A DNA stretch of 64,000 nt from Planctomycetales bacterium ZRK34 (lineage in GTDB: Bacteria > Planctomycetota > Phycisphaerae > Phycisphaerales > Zrk34). Made by a program: the position numbers and the translations under genes. Of the stretch, positions 42,558-51,537 are shown one piece after another; within the stretch, counting starts at the first letter, position 1; the number at the start of each line of letters is the position of its first letter. The stretch spans positions 5,267,850-5,331,849 of the forward strand of contig CP050848.1 in the NCBI GenBank assembly GCA_014873095.1, written 5' to 3'. The notes beneath the pieces are model-generated. The model made no database searches, had not been told where the DNA came from, and worked only from the letters and a program-made list of their open reading frames with translations.

Positions 42558-43454
42558 ATGAGACACAACCGGGGATTCACGTTCAACGACATGATCGCAC
42601 TCATCGGCATCGGCTGCGCGGTATTGCTGCTTGCAGTCTTTCTGATCATTCCTACAGGCGGCAGCGGTCATCGTGTGATACGCAACCGAACAGTCTGTTC
42701 GACCAATCTGTCGGGGATGTACAAGGCGTTCTACACCTATTCAATCACAAACAAGGATTCATTCCCGTTGGCGGGCAACACGACGCCTGGTGGGTCTGCG
42801 ATTGGCTTTGCAGAGGGCGACCGTATGCTGGGTAGCGGCGTAACGCTCGATGACAATGTAACCGCCAATCTGTGGATGACGGTGCGTGATGGATCGACAG
42901 GTACCAAACAATTCATCTGCCCGGAATCTTCAGATCAGCCTGACGAATTGACGGATGATGGAACACGTTCAGGCTCGCCGGCAAGCCTGTTGAACACGTA
43001 TGACTTTTCGAGTCGCTCGACACTGTCGTACTCGATGATCAATGCACATCACAGCGCTGTAGGAGATCGTTGGAACGCCGCAGTCAAAGCCGATTGGGTG
43101 ATCATGGCTGACAACAGCAACAATGACTTTTCCGCAGTGTCAACTCGTCACACGCTGACCTACGGTGCTTCTACAACCGACGCCCAGTTGATGGAAAATA
43201 CGACAAACCACAGCGGCGACGGTCAGAACATCCTTTTCGGCGACGGTCATGTCGAATTCGCGGTGGACCCGTTTCAGGGGCCGGATCAGGACAATGTGTA
43301 TGCGATGACCGTTGGGGGCAAAAACGCACCGCCCACGATGGGGCATGACGACGGCGATGCGGCGACGGACCCGATGGTTGCTGAGCGTGATGTGGTGTTG
43401 CTGCCGCTCAGTGGCAACGGCGGTGGGGCGGGGTCGCTGGATCCGACGGACTGA
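42558..43454 (+). CDS. Prepilin-like secreted protein with altered N-terminal motif
   Basis: A 298-residue protein, clearly a paralogue of the one at 48225: both share NRTVCSTNLSG-YKAFYTYSITNKD, LW-TVRDGSTGTK, NHS-GEGQN-LFGDGHVEFA and DPFQGP. In the paralogue the start is a textbook prepilin leader. Here it reads RGFTFNDMIALIGIGCAVLL, so the Glu at +5 of the mature protein is Asp and the IELLVV core is lost. It keeps Gly-Phe-Thr and a hydrophobic stretch, so it is still a membrane-inserted protein, but prepilin peptidase processing may fail. The C-terminal block DVVLLPLSGN matches DVVLLPITGN. No ribosome site is evident. Confidence 0.75.
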   Translation: MRHNRGFTFNDMIALIGIGCAVLLLAVFLIIPTGGSGHRVIRNRTVCSTNLSGMYKAFYTYSITNKDSFPLAGNTTPGGSAIGFAEGDRMLGSGVTLDDNVTANLWMTVRDGSTGTKQFICPESSDQPDELTDDGTRSGSPASLLNTYDFSSRSTLSYSMINAHHSAVGDRWNAAVKADWVIMADNSNNDFSAVSTRHTLTYGASTTDAQLMENTTNHSGDGQNILFGDGHVEFAVDPFQGPDQDNVYAMTVGGKNAPPTMGHDDGDAATDPMVAERDVVLLPLSGNGGGAGSLDPTD

Positions 43455-43835
43455 GGCGACGGGTGGGGTTCAGAAAGACGGCCGACGGCCATTTCGAAAT
43501 CGCCTCAAATGACGAATTCGCACAAATGTGTCGCTTTCGGAGCGCCGAAACCAGACCCTGGCGCCGTTGAAAATCGCGGTCGCGCACGAACCTGTCGCAA
43601 CGTGCCGCCGGGGTGCGCGCCCAACGGGGTTCAAACGGGTCAAAACCCTCAGATACCGTTGAATGTTGCAACGGATGTGCGCAAAAAAGTGCTCGATTTG
43701 CAGTGTTGTGCGCATCCGTGCGTCGTCAATCAACCGTCATCCTCGATCACGGCGTGAAAACGGGGGTGCGTTTTGGCGAAACACGAAAACCCGATTTCGT
43801 GTTTTTTGCCGCGCCCGTGCGCGCTTCGGGAAGTG
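43455..43835. other. Intergenic region, no gene seen
   Basis: About 380 bases between the convergent prepilin-like gene and lspA. Open frames lack ribosome sites or family resemblance. A GACGGCC/GGCC repeat lies near 43478-43492. No terminator with a T-run is evident. Confidence 0.45.
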
Positions 43836-44480
43836 TCAACTGGCGTTCGGCTTGGCGGCGGGGGACTTGCCCAGCAGACTGTAAATCAGGATCAGGCCGA
43901 TGCCGATCAGCAGGAAGGCGTCGGCGGCGTTGAACAGCCACGGGTACACATCGCCCGTCGGGCTGTTGGGCCAGCGCCAGCCGAACGGGAGCATCACGTT
44001 CGGGAAGAGCCAGAACATGTCGCGCACCGCCGCATAAAACACGCGGTCGTAGAGATTGCCCATCGCCCCGGAAAGCACCAGCGCCAGCGCCGCGTGCAGG
44101 GGCCACTGCTGCGGGGTCGTGCCGGCGAAGAAGATGCCGACCACGCCGATCGCCACGATCGTCGCCAGCATGAAGAACCACCGCTGACCCTGAAACATCC
44201 CGAAGACCGCGCCCTGGTTGAGCGTGAGTTTGATCGCGAGCACCTTCGGCACGATCGTCATCGAGTCATGAGGAATGCCCGCCTCGCCGGCGACCACGGC
44301 GTGGATGTCGATCGGCTCGGGGGTGAAGTTGTTAAACGCCCAATGCTTGATCGCCAGATCGGCGACGAGGCAGACCGTGAAGATGATCAGGAACGTGGCG
44401 ATCGCGCGGACGCTGCGCAGCGCATGGCGGGTGGCCGCTGGATCGACGGGCGGGGGGCTTGGCTGGGAAGGGGTGTTCAC
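43836..44480 (-). CDS. lspA: Lipoprotein signal peptidase (signal peptidase II)
   Basis: A 214-residue LspA. Four membrane segments are visible, and the two catalytic aspartates lie in the family motifs GNLYDR (Asp145) and FNAADAFLLIG (Asp187). NQGAVFGMF is another family block, here N-Q-G instead of the common N-x-G. The N-terminus is Pro-rich, longer than in Escherichia coli (about 164 residues in total). It cleaves the signal peptide of prolipoproteins in the inner membrane. Its ATG overlaps the stop of the DksA-like gene by 4 bases, so both are translated together. Confidence 0.93.
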   Translation of the reverse strand: MNTPSQPSPPPVDPAATRHALRSVRAIATFLIIFTVCLVADLAIKHWAFNNFTPEPIDIHAVVAGEAGIPHDSMTIVPKVLAIKLTLNQGAVFGMFQGQRWFFMLATIVAIGVVGIFFAGTTPQQWPLHAALALVLSGAMGNLYDRVFYAAVRDMFWLFPNVMLPFGWRWPNSPTGDVYPWLFNAADAFLLIGIGLILIYSLLGKSPAAKPNAS

Positions 44481-45169
44481 CGGCGATGGTTGTTGTAGGC
44501 GCCGGAGCGTTCCATCTCGCGGGCGGCCTCGATGCAGTACTTGGCCCAGGGCTTGGCGTTCAGGCGTGCCTTGTTGATGCGCTTGCCGGTCTTATGGCAG
44601 ACGCCGTACGTGCCGTCGGCGATGCGGGACAGGGCGTCGTTGATTTCCTGGATGAGGCGGCGTTCGGACTCGACGAGGCCGAGCGTCAGTTCCTGCTCAT
44701 ACTGATCGGACCCGACGTCGGCCATGTGCAGGGGCATGTTCGAGAGGTTCGACGCATCGGCGCGGAGGGCTTCGGTAGACATCGAGGTGATGTCGCCGAG
44801 GATTTCAGCCCGGCGGACGACCAGCAGGTCGCGGTAGTGCTGTAGCTCTTTTTTGCTCAGCGGGGACTTCTTGATGATGATTTTTTCAGCCTCGAAATCC
44901 TCGGCGACGGGCTTAACCTTGGACGGAATTTTCTTGGCGCGTGTGGACTTCTTGGAGACCTTTTTGGCGGTCTTTTTGGTTGTCTTCTTGGCGACCTTCT
45001 TTTTCGCTACCTTCTTCTTGGTCGTCTTTTTAGTAGACTTCTTCGCCGTCTTCTTGGTCGAACGTGCGGGGGCGGACTTCTTGCTGACCTTCTTGGACGT
45101 CTTTTTGGACGTCTTTTTCTTGGTCGAGCGGGAGGACTTACCGGCTTGTGTCGACGATTTTTTGGCCAC
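44477..45169 (-). CDS. DksA/TraR-like protein with lysine-rich histone H1-like N-terminus
   Basis: A 230-residue protein. The first ~95 residues are almost only Lys, Ser, Thr and Ala (KKTSKKVSKKSA type), like the tail of histone H1. Then comes a DksA/TraR-like coiled coil (SKKELQHYRDLLVVRRAEIL, ESERRLIQEINDALSRIADG) and the finger region TYGVCHKTGKRINKARLNAK then YCIEAAR. Only two of the usual four Cys remain (GVC and YC); the others are Thr and Ala, so zinc binding may be lost, as in DksA2-type proteins. I chose GTG 45169, with GGGAG 7 bases upstream. It overlaps lspA by 4 bases. It may bind nucleic acid and RNA polymerase; role inferred. Confidence 0.85.
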   Translation of the reverse strand: MAKKSSTQAGKSSRSTKKKTSKKTSKKVSKKSAPARSTKKTAKKSTKKTTKKKVAKKKVAKKTTKKTAKKVSKKSTRAKKIPSKVKPVAEDFEAEKIIIKKSPLSKKELQHYRDLLVVRRAEILGDITSMSTEALRADASNLSNMPLHMADVGSDQYEQELTLGLVESERRLIQEINDALSRIADGTYGVCHKTGKRINKARLNAKPWAKYCIEAAREMERSGAYNNHRR

Positions 45170-45380
45170 AACGGGCTCCCGAGAAGGCAAACGAAGAAAA
45201 CGGCTGGCGGACATGGGTCGCCGGGGCCGAAATAGATGGGCAATAGTAGTGGGGTCAGGCAGGCCCGTCAACGCCCAACAGCATTACGGGCAGCGGGCTT
45301 TTCAAGCGGGCTGCGACGGGCTAAAGTCAATGGTGGTATTGCAGCCTATCTGTGAACATTTCGCGCAATGAGGATTTGGC

Positions 45381-47567
45381 ATGACAATCGGTACGTTGAA
45401 ATGGGGACTGCTGGGGCTTTGCATTGTCATCTGGTCGGGTGCCGGCGCCGCGGGGGCGGAAACGCTGACGCCGTCTCAGCAATTGGCCCAACGCATGGCG
45501 AGGCTGGCCAGGCAGACGTTGGCCGGACAGCAAGAGCCAGGCCCTGAACAGGTCGCCCAGGCACGCAAACTGTTGGATCAGGCGGTGGCGCTGGACCGGT
45601 CGAATGTGGAACTGGCAGCCCTGCGTGCCGAGGCGGCTTCCCTGGATGCCGGCGCCGATCCCGAGGCCCGGCGTAAGGCGCTGGCCGGTTATCTGCGTGT
45701 GAATCCGAGCGATGATGCGGCGCAGCTGCGGCTGATCGGCTTGCTTGCCGATGCGGCGCAGGATGTCCCGGCACGAGCCGAGTTGTATCAACGCATGCTG
45801 ACCGGGCCGGCTGCTGAGCAGTTGTCCGCTCCGTTGCGGTCGCGCGTCGCCGTGCAGGCCGCCGTACTGGCGCGCGAGCAGGGCCACACCCGAGAGTTTG
45901 CCCAATTGATACAGCAGGCGCTGCGGCTGGACACCACCAACGCCCGCGCCACCGCCGAGGCCTATCTGCTGCTGCGCGATCGCGGCGCATCGCTGTTGGA
46001 TCAGGCCCAGGCGCTGCTCGCACTGCTGTCGGCTGACCCGACCAATGCGACGGTTCATCTGCAGGTCGCCTCGATGTTGCTGCATGCCGGCGCGTACGAG
46101 CAATCGATCGGCTGGTTCGAATCCGCCAGTTCATTGTGGCGATACACCGGCGCTCCGGAAGACGCAGCCCTGGTCGGCGCGCTGAACGAATGGGCTACGG
46201 CCCTGATCGGAGCCGGTCGCTACGATGACGCCGCCGCCCTGGTCGATTCGATTCGAGCGGGTGATCCTGATGCAGCCTTGCCGGTGAGTTTGATGTCTGT
46301 ACTCGTGGCGGCACACGATCTGTCGGGCAAGTCCGAAGCAGCGGACCGCGCCTTTGAGAAGATGATCCAACGCCTGGACGAGGCGGCCGGGCAGGCCCCC
46401 GACAACATGGACCGGCGCGTCGACAACGTCTGGGCCAGGCTGCTCTACAACCGCCAGATCGACAAACTGGATGAGCCGTTCAAGCAGTTGAACACCGGCA
46501 TGAAAGCCGATGATCCCGTGCTCAAACGCCTGACCGGTTGGCGGCTGATGCGGCAGGGCAAAAGCGAAGAGGCAGCCAAGGTGCTCGAACCCCTGGTGAA
46601 AAGTGATCCGGCAGCCGCGCTGGCGATGGCCATGAACAAGGCCCGTGCGGATGATTCAGATCGGCTGGCGCAATACAACCAGGTCTACCGCAGCGCTCCC
46701 GGCAACATGGTGGGCGTGCTGGCGGCCTATCACATCCGCAAACTCGGCGGCCGGCCGCAACTGACCGACGAATCGCAAACCATTCAGCGGCTCGCCCAGC
46801 AAGTCCCCGACTCGTTGCGTCGAATTACCGTCGAACCCGATGCCTTCATCAAGTTCGAACTCGAATCCATCGGCGGCCGAGTGGCCTATGGTCAGCCGGT
46901 CCAGCTTCGTCTATCGTTGACAAACACCTCGCCGATCGCACTGAGCGTCGGCCCCGGGGCAACCATACCCGGCACCGCGCTGATCATCGTCACCGCTTCG
47001 GCGCCTGACGGTAAGCCACGACCCACTCAACCCCTCGTGGTCAATCTCGCCCGACGCTTGCGCCTGAACCCTGGCCAGTCGATCAAGGCCCATCTGATGA
47101 TCGACGCCCCGGTCTTCGCCATCGCCCCCAACCAGTCGCTGATCATCCGCAACGTCGCCATCCTCAATCCCGTGCTCACGCCCCAGGGCCAGTATCAACC
47201 CGGCCTGATGGGCGTCGTCAGCCGGACACAGACCGTGATGCGCCCCGGCATCGACATCACCGACAAGGCCATGGCCGAGCGCCTGGCGTCGTTGAAATCC
47301 GAACCGGACTGCGGCACGCTGGCGGCGCTGCCCATACTGGCGGTGATGATGCCCGAGCAGGGTCAGAAGATCATCACGGACCTGAACGCGGTCTATGGCA
47401 AACTGGATGCCGCCCGTCGTGCCTGGTTGATCAGTTGCCTCCCGCTCCCGAGCAAGGCGGCGTCGGATTCTCCCTTTGCTGAGTTACTCAAGGCTGCCGA
47501 TGCGGACAAGGACCCACTCGTGCAAAACGTGCGCAAAGCGCAGTCACCACCCGACACTGACAAATAA
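45381..47567 (+). CDS. Exported TPR-repeat protein
   Basis: A 728-residue protein with a signal peptide (LKWGLLGLCIVIWSGAGAAG). The Ala/Leu-rich body is a chain of helical repeats in the TPR style (QARKLLDQAVALDRSNVELA, GYLRVNPSDDAAQLRLIGLL, IQQALRLDTTNARATAEAYL, QLNTGMKADDPVLKRLTGWR). A C-terminal beta-rich part starts near 490 (FELESIGGRVAYGQPVQLRL), reminiscent of an Ig-like domain. It should sit in the periplasm or at the surface as a scaffold. It is divergent from the DksA-like gene. No catalytic motif is visible. The start has TGAGGA upstream. Function unknown. Confidence 0.75.
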   Translation: MTIGTLKWGLLGLCIVIWSGAGAAGAETLTPSQQLAQRMARLARQTLAGQQEPGPEQVAQARKLLDQAVALDRSNVELAALRAEAASLDAGADPEARRKALAGYLRVNPSDDAAQLRLIGLLADAAQDVPARAELYQRMLTGPAAEQLSAPLRSRVAVQAAVLAREQGHTREFAQLIQQALRLDTTNARATAEAYLLLRDRGASLLDQAQALLALLSADPTNATVHLQVASMLLHAGAYEQSIGWFESASSLWRYTGAPEDAALVGALNEWATALIGAGRYDDAAALVDSIRAGDPDAALPVSLMSVLVAAHDLSGKSEAADRAFEKMIQRLDEAAGQAPDNMDRRVDNVWARLLYNRQIDKLDEPFKQLNTGMKADDPVLKRLTGWRLMRQGKSEEAAKVLEPLVKSDPAAALAMAMNKARADDSDRLAQYNQVYRSAPGNMVGVLAAYHIRKLGGRPQLTDESQTIQRLAQQVPDSLRRITVEPDAFIKFELESIGGRVAYGQPVQLRLSLTNTSPIALSVGPGATIPGTALIIVTASAPDGKPRPTQPLVVNLARRLRLNPGQSIKAHLMIDAPVFAIAPNQSLIIRNVAILNPVLTPQGQYQPGLMGVVSRTQTVMRPGIDITDKAMAERLASLKSEPDCGTLAALPILAVMMPEQGQKIITDLNAVYGKLDAARRAWLISCLPLPSKAASDSPFAELLKAADADKDPLVQNVRKAQSPPDTDK

Positions 47568-47683
47568 CCCCAAAGCCGACGCTGAGGGCGCAGCCCGAAG
47601 CGTCTGGTCCGCGACGAGAATCAGGGATTCCATGTTAAAATTAGGCAAACTGAAATATTTGGTCAAAATATACATGAATCGGC

Positions 47684-47712
47684 TTGACAGCATCTGAAGC
47701 TGTAATTATCGT
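47684..47712 (+). promoter_or_regulatory. Candidate promoter for the prepilin-like gene
   Basis: TTGACA (47684-47689), a 17-base spacer and TATCGT (47707-47712) make a sigma-70-type match (6/6 and 4/6). It lies in a locally A/T-rich zone about 510 bases before the ATG of the prepilin-like gene and would make a long leader. Confidence 0.4.
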
Positions 47713-48224
47713 GTTATGTGGCTAAGAGAGCGGAAGCAGCCATATACATACTGCCATTATCTATCTACGTTCCTGATCTACGCTGCCCACACCCTCTTGC
47801 CGCTGGTCCTGATTCACAGGACATTTGATCCAGGGTTTTTCTGGGGGGTGTTGGAGCCTCAAAAGGAGATACCCGCCGCGAGGATTCGAGGCGGTCGGTT
47901 GTGCTGCTGCACGTACCGATCAGGATCCTCATGTAACCGCAAGCGACAGCGAAGCGGTTCTCCCCGCGGAAAGAGGGTTCAGACCCCGGTTTTCGGGCGT
48001 CTGGCTGACAACAGCATCAGGTTTCGGCCACGGTGGTCGAAACATGCAAGTGTGGCGTCTGGTTTCAAGGGACTGTCGTGAGGTTGATTCCTCATCTCAT
48101 CCCGTCAGTCTTCGCGGCGTTCGGCAGCCATCGTCGGCCGCCTCGCCGCAAAGCCTCCCGACCGGTCTACGCGATCCATTCCCGCCTCACACGTCATCAT
48201 CTCTCCCATCAAGGAGCGTCCCCC
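47713..48224 (+). other. Long leader region of the prepilin-like gene
   Basis: No gene is seen between the candidate promoter and the ATG at 48225. It contains a stable hairpin at 47980-48003 (CAGAC/GTCTG, plus CCCG/CGGG with one bulge) and other G/C-rich inverted stretches. Open frames here lack ribosome sites. A 500-base structured leader is longer than needed and may be regulatory. Confidence 0.4.
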
Positions 48225-49235
48225 ATGAAGCGTCATCAAGGCTTCACGCTGATCGAACTGCTCGTCGTGGTTGCGATCATCGCGCTGCTGATCGGCATCC
48301 TGCTGCCGTCACTGAGCCGCGCCCGCGAGATCGCCAACCGTACCGTCTGCTCGACCAACCTGTCGGGCAGCTACAAGGCGTTCTACACCTACTCCATCAC
48401 CAACAAGGACAAGTTCCCCCGGTACGCCAGCACCACGTCGCCGGGAACCGCCAAGGGCTTCGCTTCGGGCGCCCGCGGCTCGACCGTCACGGGCGGCACT
48501 CCGCCGCTCACCAGTGGTGCCACAGCCACTCAGGACACGGCATATGACTCCAACGTCACGGCCGCCCTGTGGATCACCGTCCGCGACGGCTCCACCGGCA
48601 CCAAGAGCTGGATCTGCCCGTCGGACCGCGGCGCTGAAGCCGATCCGCTGCTCGGTGTTGGCACCGCCATGACCGGCAATGCGGAAGCCGTGTTCAATCA
48701 GACCGCGGTGCCGCTGAATGTCTGCTACGACTTTGCCACCCGCGCCGGTCTGAGCTACTCGCCGGTCAACATGTACCAGCAGGTCACCGGCGGTAACTGG
48801 TCGGCCAATGTCAAGCCTAATTGGGTTTTGATGGGCGACGACAACAATGCTGCGACCTCGACGCCGTTGCCGACCAGCTACTCGGGTACCCTGACTCTTC
48901 ACGCCAGCAAGAAGTCCGACAACGTGATTGCGGAAGGATTGCAGGCTCGTGAGAACAGCCTGAACCATTCCGACGGCGAAGGCCAGAACCTGCTGTTTGG
49001 CGATGGTCACGTTGAGTTCGCCAACGATCCGTTCCAGGGCCCCAGCAACGACAACGTCAACGCGGAAGACACGTCGTCGACTGCGGGCACCGAAGCTCCC
49101 GCCAAGCCTGAACTCGGCAACGATAAGCCCCAGTCCACGACTTCGGCTTACATCAACAACCGCACTGACGTGGTCCTGTTGCCGATCACCGGCAATGATA
49201 CAGCTGGCGGCAACCTGTCGGCCGAGACGCCGTAA
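48225..49235 (+). CDS. Prepilin-type secreted protein (type II secretion pseudopilin-like)
   Basis: A 336-residue protein with a textbook prepilin leader: MKRHQ-GFTLIELLVVVAII then ALLIGILLPSLSRARE, so cleavage should occur before Phe and Glu+5 is present. AAGGAG lies about 8 bases before ATG 48225. The body contains the planctomycete-type blocks NLSGSYKAFYTYSITNKDKF, WITVRDGSTGTKSWICPSD and NLLFGDGHVEFANDPFQGP. Such proteins are exported by type II or type IV-pilus-like machinery and are very abundant in planctomycetes, but their job is mostly unknown. It is a paralogue of the gene at 42558. A strong terminator follows at 49280-49312. Confidence 0.9.
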   Translation: MKRHQGFTLIELLVVVAIIALLIGILLPSLSRAREIANRTVCSTNLSGSYKAFYTYSITNKDKFPRYASTTSPGTAKGFASGARGSTVTGGTPPLTSGATATQDTAYDSNVTAALWITVRDGSTGTKSWICPSDRGAEADPLLGVGTAMTGNAEAVFNQTAVPLNVCYDFATRAGLSYSPVNMYQQVTGGNWSANVKPNWVLMGDDNNAATSTPLPTSYSGTLTLHASKKSDNVIAEGLQARENSLNHSDGEGQNLLFGDGHVEFANDPFQGPSNDNVNAEDTSSTAGTEAPAKPELGNDKPQSTTSAYINNRTDVVLLPITGNDTAGGNLSAETP

Positions 49236-49279
49236 CTTGCCTGAAGATTTCTTCGAGGCAAGCTGAATTGGAGATCCAC

Positions 49280-49312
49280 GGGCCGGTCCTTCGGGGCCGG
49301 CTCGTCTTTTTT
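49280..49312 (+). terminator. Terminator of the prepilin-like gene
   Basis: GCCGG (49282-49286) and CCGGC (49297-49301), with a TCCTTCGGGG loop that can pair further, are followed by CTCGTCTTTTTT (T-run 49307-49312). Position right after the gene supports it. Confidence 0.8.
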
Positions 49313-49327
49313 ACTTCGCGCGCTGGC

Positions 49328-49353
49328 GGCGGGGAGACTTAAGTCTCCCCGCC
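49328..49353. repeat. REP-like palindrome, copy 1
   Basis: A 26-bp perfect palindrome, GGCGGGGAGACTT joined to its complement. It lies just before the RAYT gene. Copies 2-4 are at 49729-49754, 50010-50035 and 53388-53413. Confidence 0.9.
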
Positions 49354-49378
49354 TCCCCCGTCTCCCGCCTCCTTTGAT

Positions 49379-50024
49379 ATGATCCAAAACATGGGTTATA
49401 CGCGCAAGTCTTCCGGGTACGATCGATCGCATCGTGGACACGCTCACTTTCAACACTGGTACCGGGACAACCAGGTCTATTTCATCACCGCCCGGTGCCG
49501 CGGTCAGTATCCCGCCTTCGCGGATGAACGCGCCAAGATAATCTTCTGGGAACAGTTCGAAAAGTACGTCGCCCAACATCATTTTGAGCCGTGGGTGACG
49601 TCGCTGATCGACAATCACTACCACACCCTGGGCTACCTGCACCGCGGTGATGACCTGGCGCCGATGGTTCGGAAGATTCACGGCTCAGTCGCCAAACGGG
49701 TCAACGACTATCTCGAATCAGAACGCAAGGCGGGGAGACTTGAGTCTCCCCGCCTCAAGTGTGGGAGATTGGTTCCATTCTGGCACGACTCGAAATCGAA
49801 GACCTATTTTGACGGATGCCTGCGGAATGAGAAACAGGGCCGCGCGACATATCGGTCGGTATGTGCTGATCCAGTCGGAACGACATGGCGTATGCGACCG
49901 TTGGCAGGACTATCCCCATACGCGGATTCGCATCGACGTCCATGACGCGATTGCGGAGACGCTGCGACGGGGCGCGTTTCTGAAAGGCGTGCGATACAGG
50001 CGATATGAAGGCGGGGAGATTTAA
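49379..50024 (+). pseudogene. REP-associated tyrosine transposase (RAYT, Y1 family), frameshifted
   Basis: The first part reads GYDRSHRGHAHFQHWYRDNQ, then VYFITARCRG and SLIDNHYHTLGYLHRGDD with the HxH metal motif, as in RAYT/TnpA-REP proteins. It continues to YFDGCLRNEKQGRATYR. Then the frame must shift to keep the expected YVLIQSERHGVCDRWQDYPH and the basic C-terminus to 50024. The cause appears to be a tandem duplication of CGGT (49853-49856 and 49857-49860); with one copy the reading is TYRYVLIQ. A REP palindrome (copy 2) is inserted in frame within the gene. So it is probably inactive. REP copies flank it on both sides, as in REPtrons. Confidence 0.82.
49729..49754. repeat. REP-like palindrome, copy 2, inside the RAYT gene
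   Basis: Same unit as copy 1, with a single centre mismatch (T-G in place of T-A). It encodes KAGRLESPRL in frame between the conserved VNDYL and VPFWHDSK blocks. Confidence 0.9.
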
Positions 50025-50035
50025 ATCTCCCCGCC
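50010..50035. repeat. REP-like palindrome, copy 3
   Basis: 26-bp perfect palindrome (GGCGGGGAGATTT plus complement) at the end of the RAYT gene. Confidence 0.9.
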
Positions 50036-50115
50036 TCCGAAGAGGCGTTCGGGGATGAATCAGACCGCACTTGCGTGTAAGATGGGTAGGATCGGCCACG
50101 GAGGTCCGAGCGATC

Positions 50116-51516
50116 ATGTTTGTATTGACCTGTCCATCGTGTTCGCGTGAGGTCAAGACCCGTTTCGCCCGACTCGGCGCCACGGCGACTTGTCCTGCGT
50201 GTAAGGCCCAGTACAAAGTCGACGAGCAGTCGTTGAAGATGGAAGGGGCCGCGCCCGCCGGCGCCGACCCCGAAGCGGTGGCCGCCGCCACGTCGTCACC
50301 AGCCCCGGCAACCCCGCCGGTCGAATCGCCCGCTCCATCAACCCCGTCCGATGATTCCGCTCCTCCCGCTCAGACTCCAGCCAAGGGGGCTGACACGCCG
50401 GCGGAGGATGAACTGATCATGAGCGCCCCGAAGGTGGAAGAGCTCAAGGTCAAACGCCCGCCGCTGAAGAAAAAGAAACCCGCACCGGAAAAACCGATCC
50501 AGACCAAGCCGCCCGCAGCTGCGGAATCCGATCCATCAGCCGAGCTCGCAGCCGCGGTTACCGAGCCTGCCGCCAAGTCGGAACACGGGCACAAGGCCCC
50601 TGACCACGGGGTGACGGACACAGCAGATCACAAGCCGCGTCGTCGTCGCAAGCGCGGGATCGATGTCAAACTCGTGGCGATGATGCTGGTCGTGTTGGCG
50701 CTGCTGATCGTGGTGGTGGTGTTGGTGATTCAACGCACCGGCAAGCAGCCGACGATCGTGATCAATCAGCCCCAGCCGCCGACCAAGCCCGAACCACAGC
50801 CCGAGCCCCAGCCGCGCCCGCAGCCTCGACCCCAACCCCAGCCCGTGGCGGATGTGCCGGTGCTGGAACTCGAGCCGCCGACGCTGGTGACCAGCAACTG
50901 GTCGCGCCTGCGCACGCCGGTCGATCCAATCGTGCCGATGTCCAATCCCGACGTTGTGCTGTGGGACGCCCAACTGATGCACATGGGCGACGGCAAACGC
51001 TCGATGGTCAACGGGCTCTACGTCGCCGACTCGCCGAAGGTTTACCAGCGCGGTGTGCTGCGGGTGCAGTTGACCAACGATGCAGGCATGGTCTTCGCCG
51101 AGCGTCAGATGTTCGTGCCCGTCGTCTGCTCGCGCGACGGCCTGCAGATGCGCGTGCCGGTGCCGAAGGATCTGCTGGCGTCGGGGCCCGGGCTCACGTG
51201 TGAGTTCACACCGATCGATCCGGTCGCCGGCGGCCTGGCGCTGGAGATGGTTGAATCGCAGGTGGAAAACGTCGGCAGCCCCGAATCGCCGATGTACAAG
51301 CTGGCGGTGTACAACCCGCACGCCAAGGCCGTGACCAATCCGACGGTGGTGATCGACGCGATCTCGCCGGAGGGGTGGCCGCTGGGCTCGTGGCTCGGCA
51401 AACTGCAGACAACCATCGGTCCCGGTCAGACGCTCATGTTCCAGGTCGCTCCGCCCGTTGACGACCCCACCGCCATCGGCCGCATCCTCGTCCGCGGCTT
51501 CGGCAAACGAGCTTAG
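50116..51516 (+). CDS. Zinc-ribbon (MJ0042-like) single-pass membrane protein
   Basis: A 466-residue protein. The first 35 residues are a zinc ribbon (LTCPSCSREVKTRFARLGAT then ATCPACKAQY, two CxxC pairs). A long Pro/Ala/Glu-rich disordered stretch follows (about 45-175), then a basic stretch RRRRKRGIDVK and one membrane helix (LVAMMLVVLALLIVVVVLVI, about 192-213). Outside are a Pro-Gln-Pro repeat (PEPQPEPQPRPQPRP) and a beta-rich C-terminal domain. ATG 50116 has GGAGG about 12 bases upstream. Such zinc-ribbon/TM proteins are common in planctomycetes with unknown role. It is followed by the rhomboid gene 21 bases later, probably one operon. Confidence 0.8.
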   Translation: MFVLTCPSCSREVKTRFARLGATATCPACKAQYKVDEQSLKMEGAAPAGADPEAVAAATSSPAPATPPVESPAPSTPSDDSAPPAQTPAKGADTPAEDELIMSAPKVEELKVKRPPLKKKKPAPEKPIQTKPPAAAESDPSAELAAAVTEPAAKSEHGHKAPDHGVTDTADHKPRRRRKRGIDVKLVAMMLVVLALLIVVVVLVIQRTGKQPTIVINQPQPPTKPEPQPEPQPRPQPRPQPQPVADVPVLELEPPTLVTSNWSRLRTPVDPIVPMSNPDVVLWDAQLMHMGDGKRSMVNGLYVADSPKVYQRGVLRVQLTNDAGMVFAERQMFVPVVCSRDGLQMRVPVPKDLLASGPGLTCEFTPIDPVAGGLALEMVESQVENVGSPESPMYKLAVYNPHAKAVTNPTVVIDAISPEGWPLGSWLGKLQTTIGPGQTLMFQVAPPVDDPTAIGRILVRGFGKRA

Positions 51517-51537
51517 CCCCCGTCGGTCCGTAGCTTC

